Shown here piece by piece: positions 1-11,160 of a stretch of DNA of 64,000 nucleotides. Positions within the stretch are counted from its first letter, which is position 1, and every line of letters starts with the position of its first letter. The position numbers and the translations under genes are program-made. Source of the stretch: Yamagishiella unicocca (Eukaryota; Chlorophyta; Chlorophyceae; Chlamydomonadales; Volvocaceae); contig BDSL01000073.1 of NCBI GenBank assembly GCA_003116995.1, positions 488,003 to 552,002 of the forward strand, read 5' to 3'. The notes beneath the pieces were generated by a model, which did not search any database, was not told the origin of the DNA, and saw nothing but the letters and a program-made list of their open reading frames with translations.

Positions 1-462
1 CCCAATGCGTGCTGCACAATGCGCGCTCTCGCTGCGCGCGCGCCTTCCCAACCCAGCCACCCCGCCCACCCCGCTGTTCCTCACTCATCCGCCCACCTCT
101 CTTGGACCGTGTATGAATGAAGCCGCGCCCTGTTCGGCGACGAAGTCCTGGGCGCCTGCAACTTGCGGATGGTGGAGCTAGCCAGGTGGGGATGCTGACG
201 AGGAACTACCGCTTTGCTAGCTACCCCGCGCATACCCAGGGGGGCTGCGAGCCCCCTCCGTCCCGCGGTTCCCGTCCCGGTGCGCGTCCCTTACAGCGAC
301 CTTCTAGCGCCGCCTTACGTACGGCACATGCCACGTGTCCATGCGGCTGCACGCCTGCCTGGTCGTTGCTTGGGTGCAGCTGACACTATCTACAGTCGAC
401 GCACGCGTCCCGTCCACCGCGGGGGCTCAATGCGAGCGGCGGGCGCTTTCTTCTCCACTCCT

Positions 463-560
463 TAACCCTGGACCCCACCCTACCCGTCTGTTCTAAACGG
501 GTTTTTCGGGGCATCCACGGGTCTTCCTCGAACCCCACTCCTAAACCCTGGACCCCACTC
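463..560. repeat. Short direct repeat and a stray copy of the 69-bp intron repeat
   Basis: A roughly 17-bp phrase (taaaccctggaccccac, with small variation) occurs twice, near 463 and 541. Between them, 487-538 resembles the core of the 69-bp unit arrayed at 5399-5600 (gtctgtYctaaacgg followed by ttttttcggg). Apart from this, 1-1516 holds no gene I can support; it probably includes the dioxygenase 3' untranslated region. Confidence 0.6.
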
Positions 561-1378
561 CACCCAGGTCCGTGGGCGCTGGCGTCAACTTCACGGGCAG
601 CGGTGGCGCGGTGGTTGTGTATTGTCCGGCCGGGGAGGAGCAGGCGGCGGCACTGCGGGCAGCGGCGGCGGCGGAGGGTTTTACACTGGTTGCTGCGCGG
701 GTGGGTCCGGAGGCAGCGCACCTGCCACCGCCACCGCCGCCGCCATAACCGACAACGACCACCACACCGGTGCCATATTTATGGCCGCCTGCCCTCCCTA
801 GAGCGGTCTGTGACGCCAGTCGGCGCACACACGTGCGCGGTTGATGCATGCTAGCGGCCTAGTCCCGCGTGGCATGTATGGTGGGCGGTGTTGTTCCAGG
901 AGATAGGGCGTACCTGCCGTTTCAGCGTGAGCGTCCTTGGATGTTATATAGGGCGCAGTTTTTTATTCTGTGGCGGCAACGGACAGCGGAAAGTAGGCCA
1001 GTTCGCATTCCAGTACAAGGGGCAGCCGTACAGTGGTGGTGGTCAGGGGCACCCAGGCAGGGGCACCCAGGCACGAGTGGGAGTCGGTGCTCGTTCCAGT
1101 CGACTCTGGGGCCCGGAACACTTGGTCGGACTGGGAGGGCTGTGATAACGGGGTGAGAGCACTTGACACTTGCACCAACACTCGCAGCTTTGCGTCCTTC
1201 GTAGGATACCCTCCGCAGCCACAGTGTCGTACCGTGGAGCGCCCTGCCCGCTGTCCCTGCCCACGGGCCCCAATCCTCTGGGCTTAAAACATAGGAGCAC
1301 CGATGGCTTCCCGGCCGTATCTGTCACCTGCTCATCCATCCAGAAGCCCCTGAGATCCAGAAACTTCCAGCTCGACAT

Positions 1379-1442
1379 CACCTTGCCTCCAGCCCAACAA
1401 CACCTTGCCGCCAGCCCAACAACACCTTGCCGCCAGCCCAAC
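1379..1442. repeat. 22-bp tandem repeat, about 3 copies
   Basis: The phrase caccttgccgccagcccaa recurs at 22-bp spacing. It lies just beyond the stop codon of the dioxygenase on the minus strand, probably in its 3' untranslated region. Confidence 0.75.
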
Positions 1443-1516
1443 GCCCGCTCGCTAGCTCCTGGTCACCACACATCCCGCTAGCCCTTGGTCGTAACACATC
1501 CCTCCGTCCCACAGTC

Positions 1517-4500
1517 TCACGCCGGCTCCAGGGGCACGTGCATCATCGTGCCCGGCACCACAATGCCGCCCCGGTCGCCAACCGCCAGGGAGCCGTACCT
1601 ACAGTGCAGGGCACGGGCGCCGTACGTGAAGCAGTACGTAGTACGACGACAAACAGGGCAGGCAGGCGGTGAAGTTGCCCCGTGTGTGTGCGTGCATGTG
1701 TGAGTATGTGTTTATGTGCCACTGAGCCGAAAAAGGACCTCGCAGGTTGCGTGCTCACGCGCCCCCCCACATGTGACGGCTTCCTACCTAGGCTTCCTAG
1801 TCCACGGGCTCTTCGCAACCCCGCCTGTGGCCAATTCCAAACGAGTGCACCAATTCCAAACGAGAGCACCAATTCCAAACGAGTGCACCAATTCCAAACG
1901 AGTGCACCAATCAATTCCAAACGAGTGCACCAATTTCAAATGAGTGCACCAATTACAAACGAGTGCACAAATTCGTTCCAAACGAGTGCACCAATTCCAA
2001 AACGAGTGCACCAAGCGTCGCCCCATCGTGTTTTTCAGTGCCGACCCATCCACCACCTCACCTCGCCTCGAAGGCCGTCGGCAGCGGCCTAGCGCCCGGC
2101 GTCGCCAGCCACAGCCTCAGCAGGTGGCGCCGGCGGGAGGGGTCCGGCCAGTCGACGAAGCCGGTGCGATCGTGCAGCATGTTGTGGTTGTGCACGAACT
2201 GCATGTCGCCAGGCGCAAGGCGCATGGTGAGGTGCAGGGAGGGGTCGTTGGCCAGGGCATCGAGGGCGTCCAGCGCGGCCACGTCCTTGAGGTAGGGTGG
2301 TTTCGGGGCGGGAGCGAAGAACGAGCGAAGGGGTTGGGTGTTGGGCCTTATTAGAAGCTTTGAGGTATTGGAATCGGACGCTGGCAATCGGGCGAGGAAG
2401 GCGCCGGAGGGGGAGGAGGGAGTTGCATGGCGTGGTATGTGGTGGGGGTGGGGCTGGGCGTGGGGTAGGTGTGTTTCGGGAGGCCGCGTGCAGGGGAAAC
2501 GGTGGTGCGGGTTCGGTTCTTCGCCCGCGCCCTGTCTATTTTGAATTATCGGAGGTTTCCGAGCTGCTCGCCCAGAGAGGGGGGTCACGTGCTGCCTTGC
2601 GCCCGCCCCAGCCCCTGTCCGCCGACTCCAAGCAAGGAGACAAACATCTTAACCACCAAAGCAACCAGGACGCACCCAACCAACCAACAAACCAACCAAC
2701 CAACTAACCAACCAACCACCAAGCAACAAACCTCGGTTGTCAGGCGACGGGCCTGCGGGAAGCGCTGTGCGCTGTCGAAGTACTGCCGCTGGTAGAAGAC
2801 GGTCAGGTGGCCGCCGTGCCTGATCAGGATGCAGGCATTCCACCGAGGCAATGGACGGTCGTTGAGGTTTGGCGGGATGGGTTGGATCGGGGAGCGAAGA
2901 AGCGAAGCAGGGGCTGCTAGTTAGGTGTAGCAGTAGCCAGTAGCCAGGGGCTGATAGTTAGGTGCAGCAGTAGCCAGTAGCCAGGGGCTGATAGCTAGGT
3001 GCAGCAGTAGCCAGTAACCAGGGGCTGATAGTTAGGTGCAGCAGTAGCCAGTAACCAGGGGCTGATAGTTAGGTGCAGCAGTAGCCAGTAACCAGGGGCT
3101 GATAGTTAGGTGCAGCAGTAGCCAGTAACCAGGGGCTGATAGCTAGGTGCAGCAGTAGCCAGTAGCCAGGGGCTGATAGTTAGGTGCAGCAGTAGCCAGT
3201 AACCAGGGGCTGATAGCTAGGTGCAGCAGTAGCCAGTAGCCAGGGGCTGATAGCTAGGTGCAGCAGTAGCCAGTAGAAGAGGACGCGTATGGCATCGAGT
3301 GCCGATAGAACGCCACTTGTCAGGGGTGGGTGTCGGGTTGGCTTACGTGCGGTCTCGAAGATGGCTCGCTCTTGCTCTTACTCTGTCTAGCCGGTAGTTC
3401 TCAACACCACCAAGCTTGGACTTTGGCTTGTTGGTATACATCAGCTTGGGAGTACGTGCTCGAGAGGCGGCGTTCCGAAGCCTTGTCGTACCGTAGGCAG
3501 ACAAGGCGTCGCATCTCACCAACCAGCACACACCCCTGGAGCGCCTCCGCTCCGTCTACTCGCCTCCCGTCGCTTCTGGACCGCCATCTTCACCGCCTTG
3601 GTTTGTCGGCCGTGGATTCGCGGATTCTCTTTAAACCCCCCTGGAGCGCTCCGGTAGTACGGCAGCGCAGCCCCCGCCACCGCCCCTGGAGCGCCCTTTC
3701 CGAGGCAGTGCAACCCGCCCGGATCTTTTCTGTATTCCCGCCCTCCTGCCCTCCCGCCCTCCCGCCCTCCAGCCCTCCCGCCCTCCCGCCCTCCCGCCCT
3801 CCCGCCCTCCCGCCCTCCCGCCCTACCAGCTGAACACGGGTATGTTAAAAAAGGGCAGCTGCCCGGCCGGCACCTCGCCCCGCCGGTCATGAGGCATGGG
3901 CGTCAGCAGCCGCCGCAGCAGCTGAGGAGCTTCGCGCCGAAGCTCGTTGAACAGCGTGTCGGCGCTCACCAGCAGCGAGTCGCCGCCGGACCTAGCTTCC
4001 CGCAGGCACAGCAGCCCTACCACGTCACAGCTGGGGAACGACGTGAAGAGGCACGGGAGCGAGGGAGTAGGGTATTTTGGGGGGGTTTATAAGAGGGGTA
4101 GGCGGGGGCAGGGGCGCAGCCACGGATAACTGACGAGGCGGTTGGTTAGTTGGAGGTCGTACTGCAACCCCCTGCATGGAGTACGGCCGCGGGTGGAGCC
4201 AGGCCCGTGAGAAGCCTCTGCTGCCGCCCCATGAGAGAGAGAGGAGGGCGGCGTCCCCTCAGGCCGCCCCAGCCCGTGCAAACGAGTGCCCCAAGCGTTT
4301 TTTCGTCGATTTATTTATTTTACTTGTCTCTTAAGTGCCGCCCTGCGCGTTTCCTCTCAACCCTCCTCAGCAGCCTCCTTGGAGGCAGGAGAGGGCGGGC
4401 GCCAGGGAGGGCGCCAGGGGGGGCGCCAGGGAGGGCGCCAGGGAGGGCGCCAGGGAGGGCGCCAGGGAGGGCGCCAGGGAGGGCGCCAGGGAGGGCGCCA

Positions 4501-6862
4501 GGGAGGGCGCCAGGGAGGGCGCCAGGGAGGGCGCCAGGGAGGGCGCCAGGGAGGGCGCCAGGGAGGGCGCCAGGGGGGGCGCCAGGGAGGGCGCCAGGGA
4601 GGGCGCCAGGGAGGGCGCCAGGGAGGGCGCCAGGGGGGGCGCCAGGGAGGGCGCCAGGGGGGGCGCCAGGGGGGGCGCCAGGGGGGGCGCCAGGGAGGGC
4701 GCCGCCCCCGAGCACATACACACGCCCTCCCGCCGCCATCGGCTTTCTATCCCACGAGCTTTCCTCACTACCCTCCCTTCCCCCTCTCCCCCTCGCGCCC
4801 CCCCTCCTAATACGCGCCAGCTACACCCCCAACGTCGAGTAACCGGTTCTTTCCTGTAACCCCCCTAGTCGGCCCTGCTGCGCCTCCGCCCTCTCCCACC
4901 TGTCCGTGTGGAAGGTCTGTCGCTCGCTTGTCTGGTAGATACGAACGGAAGGGTCGGCGCTGGAGAGCCCCAGGTCCGCCACGTGGCCCAACACGTGGCC
5001 GCGTGCGTTCTGGGAACGGGGCCGCCCCAGGTGGCAGCCCAGGCCCATGAATGCGGCGGCGGCCTGGCGGGAAACCGGGGGAAGGGGAAGCGGCGCGCAC
5101 TTTTTGCGTACACGGCAGATAGAAAGCCAGGGTATGTGGGTGGGTGACGGCCGGGCGGGAGCACCGGGGGAAGGGGGAGGATAACCCGATGTACGGGCGG
5201 AAAGGATAAAGGAGAAAAGGATTTAGAACTGGCTGGAGGGAAGTGGAGGGAGCTGGACGATGAGGGGGAAGGGAGAGGACCACGGTAGGTACTGATGAGT
5301 GTCAGGGGGGGCGGAATGTGTGTGGGGGGGGGTAAGAAGCTACATACACACCCGACAAAAATCCCGCCGAAACCCAAACCTCCCCCCCCACCACCACATA
5401 CACACCTCAAAACGTCTGTCCTAAACGGTTTTTTCGGGCATCCGCGGGTCTTCCTCGAACCACCACATACACACCTCAAAACGTCTGTCCTAAACGGTTT
5501 TTTCGGGCATCCGCGGGTCTTCCTCGAACCACCACATACACACCTCAAAACGTCTGTCCTAAACGGTTTTTTCGGGCATCCGCGGGGCTTCCTCGAACCA
5601 CACCACATACGCACCTGTAGCTGGGTGTACCTTTCCACTGGTAGGCGCTGCAGCAGCGCGAAGCCCCGCCCCTCCAGCAGCTCGTGGCGCAGGGCCTAGA
5701 CAGGCAGCGTGGGGGCCGCCGTTACGGTCGAGGTAGGTTGGCAGTTGGAGGTTGGACGTTAGTTGGGGGCACACATTCACAACCCCAACGGCAACCTCCG
5801 GGCCACAAGGAACATGCCCGATGGGCCCTTCACACCCACCAGGAGCCGGGGGCCGAGTGTCGGCAGCGGGAATTGATCCGGGGTCAGGTGCGCCAGGCGC
5901 CGCTGCACTGCTGCAGTGCGCTCGCGCTCGCCCTCGCCGCCGGACAGCCCCTCCGGCGTCGCCGCCAGCAGCGCCGCCACCGCCGCCTCCACCTCCGCCA
6001 CCTCCACCTCCGTCAGCGTCACTACCCACTCCTCCCGCCGGGCTGCCATGTCCGACCCACGCCACGCCGCGGGGCCTGTTCGCAGCCCCGGCAGGTCGTC
6101 CTCCCCGCCACAACCATCGCCTTCTGCCTCACCAAGCGGCTGCTGTCCTTGCCTTAGAGGCGCTTGCAGCGGCCACGATGGTTGCTGTTGCAAGGGCCCG
6201 GCCGCGTGGACGGCCGCTATTCATGCGCCGGGGGGCCACAAAAGGCAGGGTGTGCGGGGAACGAGCCGAGTGGGAGGGGGGGGCGAACCGAGTGCGGCGG
6301 GGAGGGTTACTTGTGTTGGAGCTGCGGCCTCAGCGTGTAGCAGTGGCATCGTCGCAGGTAGGCATACAAGCAAGCCATCACAACAGATCAAGGGTGGCGC
6401 TTGACCGCAAAGCTGCGAGCTCGGCTAGTGCGGGGACGTGAGCAGCTGGCTGGTGACCGCGGCGCGACACTGTGGGTTGCGGGGATGGGAGGCGTAGGCA
6501 ACAAATTGGCGGCCATGGCGGGGGGTGCTGCATACCCAGGCTGCTAAGTCGTATGTATGTGGTGGGTGGCGAGGTATGTAGCGGCAGGTAGGGGGCAGGA
6601 GCTGGCAGGTGAGGGGCCAACTAGTGGGGGGCTCTTCAGGAGGCAGGTGAGGGGCCCCCAAAGGCGTTTGTCAGCTGTCGAGAGCCCACCACGCGGCGAG
6701 CGCCCTGCCCGACGCACCATTCGCAGGCCTCCAGGCTTCCGGGGCCCGCCTGGGGGCTGCACAGCGGGCCACCCGCGCCAGGCCGTGGCAAAGCGCTGAT
6801 GCCGGAATACAAGAGGTAGGAACATCCAATCTATGGAGCATGCTGATTGATGCTCGAGGCAT
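1517..6862 (-). CDS. TauD/TfdA-family Fe(II)/2-oxoglutarate dioxygenase, 8 exons, 442 aa, putative organelle presequence
   Basis: Exons in coding order: 6862-6690, 6152-5840, 5695-5615, 5063-4900, 4030-3827, 2819-2732, 2285-2062, 1598-1517. Every junction is GT/AG and every phase closes, giving 1329 nt. Seen: residues 1-58 are rich in Arg, Ala and Ser with almost no acidic residues, like a mitochondrial or plastid presequence; a W-R-G-S-D-M stretch starts the catalytic part. The iron facial triad is His241 and Asp243 (motif F-H-T-D-S-C-D-V-V-G-L-L-C-L) plus His379 (N-H-N-M-L-H-D-R-T). The 2-oxoglutarate-binding arginine is in R-R-H-L-L-R (394-398). The C-terminus has R-Y-G-S and R-G-G. Known: the family oxidises diverse small acids with O2 and 2-oxoglutarate; the substrate cannot be read from sequence. 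The start at 6862 is preferred because its exon splices in phase; the Met eight residues in (6841) is an alternative. Minus-strand TGTAA at 685-681 could be the poly(A) signal. Confidence 0.85.
1831..2011. repeat. 19-bp minisatellite in the last dioxygenase intron
   Basis: The unit aattccaaacgagtgcacc is repeated about nine times with small insertions. It fills much of intron 7 (2061-1599, minus). The overlapping open frames are an artefact of the repeat. Confidence 0.9.
2676..2727. repeat. AACC-type microsatellite in dioxygenase intron 6
   Basis: An irregular (aacc)n tract lies directly downstream of the exon 6 donor on the minus strand (exon end 2732). Confidence 0.8.
2917..3276. repeat. 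37-bp minisatellite in dioxygenase intron 5
   Basis: The unit contains ggtgcagcagtagccagta and ggggctgatag at exact 37-bp spacing (for example 2944, 2981, 3018). About nine to ten copies differ mainly by gttag/gctag and gtagc/gtaac variants. Confidence 0.92.
3736..3827. repeat. 8-bp (ccctcccg)n array at the start of dioxygenase intron 5
   Basis: About ten units of ccctcccg run right up to the splice donor of exon 5 (exon end 3827, minus), so the donor GTAGGG is the edge of the array. Confidence 0.9.
4392..4704. repeat. 12-bp G-rich minisatellite in dioxygenase intron 4
   Basis: The unit gagggcgccagg or ggggggcgccagg is repeated about 26 times. Because the period is a multiple of three, all frames stay open on both strands, giving long spurious reading frames of Gly-Arg-Ala-Pro or Ala-Pro-Leu repeats. 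It lies between coding exons 4 and 5. Confidence 0.95.
4816..4862 (-). repeat. Dispersed repeat R2, minus-strand copy
   Basis: On the minus strand this reads aaagaaccggttactcgac followed by a g-rich run and gtgtagctgg. Related copies are at 28011-28083, 28090-28130 and 44953-45035. It lies in dioxygenase intron 4. Confidence 0.6.
5399..5602. repeat. 69-bp triplication in dioxygenase intron 3
   Basis: Three near-identical 69-bp units (phrase cctcaaaacgtctgtcctaa at 5405, 5474 and 5543) lie in intron 3. The last ends about 13 bp from the exon 3 donor (exon end 5615). A diverged single copy lies at 487-538. Confidence 0.93.
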
Positions 6863-8461
6863 TCCTAATCCAATTGCGGGATAGAGGCGACTGAGTTCAG
6901 CACAGCGAAAGTTAGCAAGGGTTACGTGACTGCAAAATTGACAACGGCATGAATATAATATAAAGTACAGCTTTGTATTGTCGGCTCCTTACTTCCGGTA
7001 AGTGCTGTAACGCAAGCTTTCAGGCCGGAACGAGCGAACGACACTGCCGTGCGACACCTAACGGTGCGCCTAGACACTTGCAGTCGCGTGAAAGGGTAGT
7101 ACTCTTACATTTACACGTCTTCAATATAGCTATCATTGTATTACGGCTGGCGAGGTCGACGCAAACTTGTTGCTTTGGGAAGTGACTGCGACGGGCGTAA
7201 TCCTTTCCTTCCCACACAGCAAATCCAGGACGTTTGATATTGGATAGCGTCTTGGACCATTGATGATGCGGCCTCCATCTTGTGAGCGCATTACGAGTCC
7301 TGTAGATAGCGGCTAGGGCATGGCCCGCGCCGCATGGCCCGAGTCCGCCAGACCATCTGCCAGCATCTGCCATATGCCCTCAAAGGCAGACGTGCCCCAG
7401 GTTGTCTTGTGGACGCAAGCCTGGTGGATATAGGCCAGGATGGACAGGGATGGACGGAAGGGGACCCCTGGGGAACAGAGGGGACGGGCGGTTCCATACG
7501 TGTGTCATGCCCGGGGCGACTGGGTGGCTGGGGCGAACAAAGGCAAGCACGGTCAAGCGCCAGTGTACTAGTGCCGTCCTACCTTTATGGAAAGTTTGGT
7601 GCCTCAAAAAGATAGCTGGATATGATCCACAGGTCAAGTAACTCCTGCCAAGGAAACTCAAGAAAGAGTGGCGGAGTCGAAGCTAGGGGTTGTTTATACA
7701 GAAGTAACCGGGACAGGCCGAAACTTTTAGCTAGTAGACTGCAGCGGATTTAAGGAACTTTCACGCAGACAGTTTTCATGGCGTCTGCGACTTGGCTGTA
7801 TGTCTCTGCGGCACTGAAGGTAATGTAATGTCTGCAGTGGCCGAACGCAAACCTGCCCAATGGCCCAAGCAATGCGTGATCCAAATGTTAGATGATATCC
7901 AGGTAACACAGCATGCTTCCGCCTCGAGAAGAAATTGCTACCCGCAGACGACGCAGTAGACAGTTCGCAGGAAGTTGTGACGCGATGGGGAAATGAAGAA
8001 GGGAATATTTAGGAATTGCTGTGCGTATACCTATAAGATAGATGTGCATAGGGCGCCCAAGTTCACGCTGGACCTGTGGCGCTACCCGGAAAGCATGGAC
8101 TAGCCGCAACTTGAATAAAATTTGCATAAGTAAATATATATATGCCTATGTTGGAGTGGGGCAGTAGCCGAGATAGAGGCTCCAGCTCAGTCGTTAACCG
8201 TACCACGTAACCGTACGCTAATCGATAGGACGACACGGGCGATAGCATGTCCACAGCTTGACACAAATTGGTCGTGCGCGGCGCTCTATTGATACATTTG
8301 ACATACAATACTGCAATTCGTGCTTGTCCGCCTGGTTTTACGGGTGACGAGCAAGCGCTCTGTTCGGTCATTGAGCCGCTAGGAAGGACTAGTGGCAGAC
8401 CTCTGTACCTGGAGCTATCTGGACGGCTTACTTGAGTTCGGGAACCGCATAGAACCGCCGG
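6863..8461. other. Intergenic spacer, no supported gene
   Basis: About 1.6 kb between the divergent dioxygenase (minus) and membrane-protein (plus) genes, of mixed base composition. No reading frame shows family motifs or sensible splice sites. It should hold both promoters; the only TATA-like run I note is at 8131-8144. Confidence 0.6.
8131..8144 (+). promoter_or_regulatory. TATA-like run upstream of the intronless membrane-protein gene
   Basis: A taaatatatatatg run sits about 320 bp before the ATG at 8462. Distance and orientation fit a core promoter with a long 5' leader, but this is inference only. Confidence 0.3.
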
Positions 8462-9322
8462 ATGGTTACAGCTGCGGAGATGGAGCTGCCACGCTACGCT
8501 GGCAAGGGGTTCGCCCTCGACTGCCTCAGCCAGCCAATGCAAGTGCCGTTTCTCAACATGTATGGCTACCTGAACGTCAAGGCTGGCACCGTTGTCTGCC
8601 CCCTGCAATGTGACAAGGGCGACGCCAGCTGTTACTTCAGCGGCGAAGTGCTCGCTGCCATCCTGGTGGCGCTGCACGCCCTGCTCACCCTGGCGCCCGT
8701 CGCCGTCATCGTGTTCTTCTACGTTCGCTTCCGCACCCAAACGAGGGCCAAGGCCTTCGAGTGGCTCCTCGCCGCAATGGGCATCTTCGCCCTCGCTTCC
8801 CTCGGCGAGGTGACCCAGCACATCCATGACAACTGGCTCTACCTGGGCCTTATCCCCACCTACAACAACGGCATCTTCTACGGAGGCCTCACCACCGGCC
8901 AAGCCCTGCTCGCTCTGGGAGTGGGTGGCTTCGACTGGCACTCGGCCGCCGACCTGGTCGTCTCAGCGCTGGTTTTACTGTCGATGTTCGCCGCAGCGGC
9001 GCTGTCCGCCAACGCCCCCATGGCGACCCTCGGCCCGCTACCCATCGTGTACGTGTTTGTGTTCATCGGACTCGCCGCAACCACCTCAGGCTACATCATC
9101 AAGTCGTTCCGCAGCTTCGGGGGCGCGGGTGTAGGCGCGAACTGGCGCTTTGCGCTGGGCGTGGTGCTGGGCTACGCGGCTGGGGTGGTCTCGTCGATCC
9201 AGATCGAGTCTACAGGTGATCAGAGGTGGCACGTGCCCACGGCGTCAGGGTTTATCACAGGGTTCGCGGTGCAGGTCTGGTGGCTGGCCACCGGCATGTC
9301 CATGAAGGAGCGGAGGGATTGA
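8462..9322 (+). CDS. Intronless polytopic membrane protein, 286 aa, function unknown
   Basis: A single uninterrupted frame runs from ATG 8462 to TGA 9322. An in-frame stop lies just upstream, so the start is 8462 or the second ATG at 8480. Seen: a Cys-containing non-membrane N-terminus (about residues 1-58), then roughly seven hydrophobic segments near residues 59-86, 97-115, 130-150, 160-183, 190-213, 227-246 and 260-280. A polar motif G-E-V-T-Q-H-I-H-D-N-W follows the second segment; its Glu and His residues might bind metal or form a catalytic site. There is no conserved lysine in the last segment, which argues against a rhodopsin. Strong third-position G/C bias supports coding. Lack of introns is unusual among its neighbours and fits a retrogene or a transferred gene, but high GC also fits the host. 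I do not recognise the family. Confidence 0.8.
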   Translation: MVTAAEMELPRYAGKGFALDCLSQPMQVPFLNMYGYLNVKAGTVVCPLQCDKGDASCYFSGEVLAAILVALHALLTLAPVAVIVFFYVRFRTQTRAKAFEWLLAAMGIFALASLGEVTQHIHDNWLYLGLIPTYNNGIFYGGLTTGQALLALGVGGFDWHSAADLVVSALVLLSMFAAAALSANAPMATLGPLPIVYVFVFIGLAATTSGYIIKSFRSFGGAGVGANWRFALGVVLGYAAGVVSSIQIESTGDQRWHVPTASGFITGFAVQVWWLATGMSMKERRD

Positions 9323-9944
9323 TGGTGGGTGGCGGGTGATGGGCGGCGGGCGCAGGCTGTTTATTCCGCAGGACGCTATGTACAGTGTGCGAAACAGGGC
9401 GAGACGGCGAGACGGGGGAGAGGGGAACAGTAAAAGCCGTGAACACGGCACACGCCAAGGTGTGCGTCGCGTATGTCTGTCTGTGTGTGAATATACGGCA
9501 GGCGTGTTAGTTTACCGCGAAGCAGCGGACATTCCACGGGAAGTGGACATACACGAGGCAGCGGTACGGTGGTGTATTACAGAACACGCGCGGCGTCTAT
9601 GTGTGCAGCGGAGGCAGAGGCACCTGCTGGCTGCGCGGGCAGTCTGCTGTATGTGCAGTCCGGCTGTCCGCAGGCTGTGTGCTGTGTGTGCAGTCCGGGG
9701 CTGGACATGCATGGAGGCAGGACGCAGGAGCGCGTTCGTTCGAGGATGGCGCGCTTGTTAGCGGTCTGGGGGCTGCACCCTTCGTACGCATATCGCAGTA
9801 GTAGTCCGGTGTTACTCACTCTTCAGCAAAAACGCCATGACTCCAGGTTACCGCTATCACATCGAACACACTGAATACCGGTGCATCACACATACTATTA
9901 TTGCGCCGCACAGACGCCATTCCTCACATTACATCGTGCAGTTG

Positions 9945-9949
9945 TGTAA
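9945..9949 (+). terminator. TGTAA poly(A) signal, candidate for the membrane-protein gene
   Basis: The first plus-strand TGTAA I found after the stop at 9322. It implies a 3' untranslated region of about 620 nt, plausible for volvocine genes. Confidence 0.4.
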
Positions 9950-10820
9950 ATAGATAAGACAACCACGTCTGCTGTCCAAACACGCAATATCGTGCACACC
10001 GTGGAACGGCACCCACGGGTCCTCGCCCGTGGAACGGCACAAAACCCTTGCTGCCAGCAACCGAGTTAGCATCAGCGCTCGATAGTAGTAATCCAGCTAT
10101 CTGGAAGGCTGCTGACACCACACGCCTTCCCGACGGTATGCCGCTGTAGTTGGAGTTCTGGGCAGTAGCTCGAGGAGGGGCGCGCAACCAGTCGATCACT
10201 CGCAGACTCCCACACGTGCGAGCTGATTCCGACCTCTCAGCACTCCAGCACCGCAAAGACGCTTCGCGACGGACGGCTGCCGCCGTGACCAGCACCAGCT
10301 GGTGTGTCCGAAGGGCAGCGCCTCCCCAGCCACCCTGGCACCGCAACAACAGCCAGACGGACTGCGAACACGGCCGCCCTGCAGGTCCGCGAGCACGACC
10401 TCGTCAGCCCCTATGCGACCTCGGCTACCGGTACGCCGCCGCAGCAGGGCAACACCTGTCTTGACTGGCGTCAAACAAGGCCGCGGGGCAAACAAACACG
10501 GGTCCTCTCCGGTCGATCAGGGACCCTTGCGACCCACCGATAGCGCGCATGCGTGACAAGAATGCGTAACATACATATATTTTTATATATGCCCATAACG
10601 GAAACGGCGGTATCGAGCAACCTATGCACCGCCGCTGAGCCATCACATCCTAACCCCCAACTCACAACAGCACTGTCCGGTTCCTTTCCCACCCGCTAGG
10701 GGCATGCGGCAGGCCAGTACACACAGCAGCCATAGCTGCACGGCGTCGCAAGTGGAATTGGAGCGAGCATCCTTTCGCTCCTGGAAATTGGGCTCCCCCC
10801 CAGCAGTAAACCCCAACAGT
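9950..10820. other. Intergenic spacer, no supported gene
   Basis: No reading frame here carries recognisable motifs or phase-consistent splice sites. It separates a plus-strand gene and a minus-strand gene whose 3' ends face each other. Confidence 0.5.
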
Positions 10821-10825
10821 AACCC

Positions 10826-10830
10826 TTACA
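10826..10830 (-). terminator. TGTAA poly(A) signal for the DUF948-like gene
   Basis: The minus strand reads TGTAA, 308 nt beyond the stop codon at 11138. It is the first such signal I see in the right orientation. Confidence 0.5.
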
Positions 10831-10984
10831 GCTGGAAAACCCCTCATCCACAGTTCAGCAATTTGCAGCTGCACTCCTTAGGGACCCTATAGTCCCTTGC
10901 CACCAACAAACAACGGCGCGCATACTGTGACTGCCGTCGCCGCAGCAGGTGGGACGCACTGCGCCTTTGCCGCTACCCCTGCCC

Positions 10985-11160
10985 CCGCTGCCCCCGCTCC
11001 CTGTCCTGCCGCTACCCCTGCCGCCGCTGCCCCCGCTCACTGTCCTGCCGCTACCCCTGCCGCCGCTACCCCCGCTCCCTGTCCTGCCGCTGCCCCCGCT
11101 CCCTGTCCTGCCGCTGCCCCCGCTCCCTGTCCTGCCGCTACCCCCGCTCCCTGTCCTGCT
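10985..11160. repeat. 24-bp-period repeat just downstream of the DUF948-like stop
   Basis: Imperfect units built from ccgctgcccccgctccctgt recur with a 24-bp period. On the minus strand they continue the Gln-Asp-Arg-Glu-Arg-Gly pattern that ends the preceding protein, so the array seems to have grown from, or into, the end of the coding region. Confidence 0.75.

Noticed and set aside
4150..4859. Several overlapping long open frames on both strands with Gly-Arg-Ala-Pro or Ala-Pro-Leu repeats
   Set aside because: They come only from a 12-bp tandem array, which keeps every frame open. The region is an intron between phase-matched dioxygenase exons.
8063..8941. 292-codon open frame on the minus strand
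   Set aside because: It is the antisense shadow of the high-GC membrane-protein gene and continues into AT-rich spacer without motifs.
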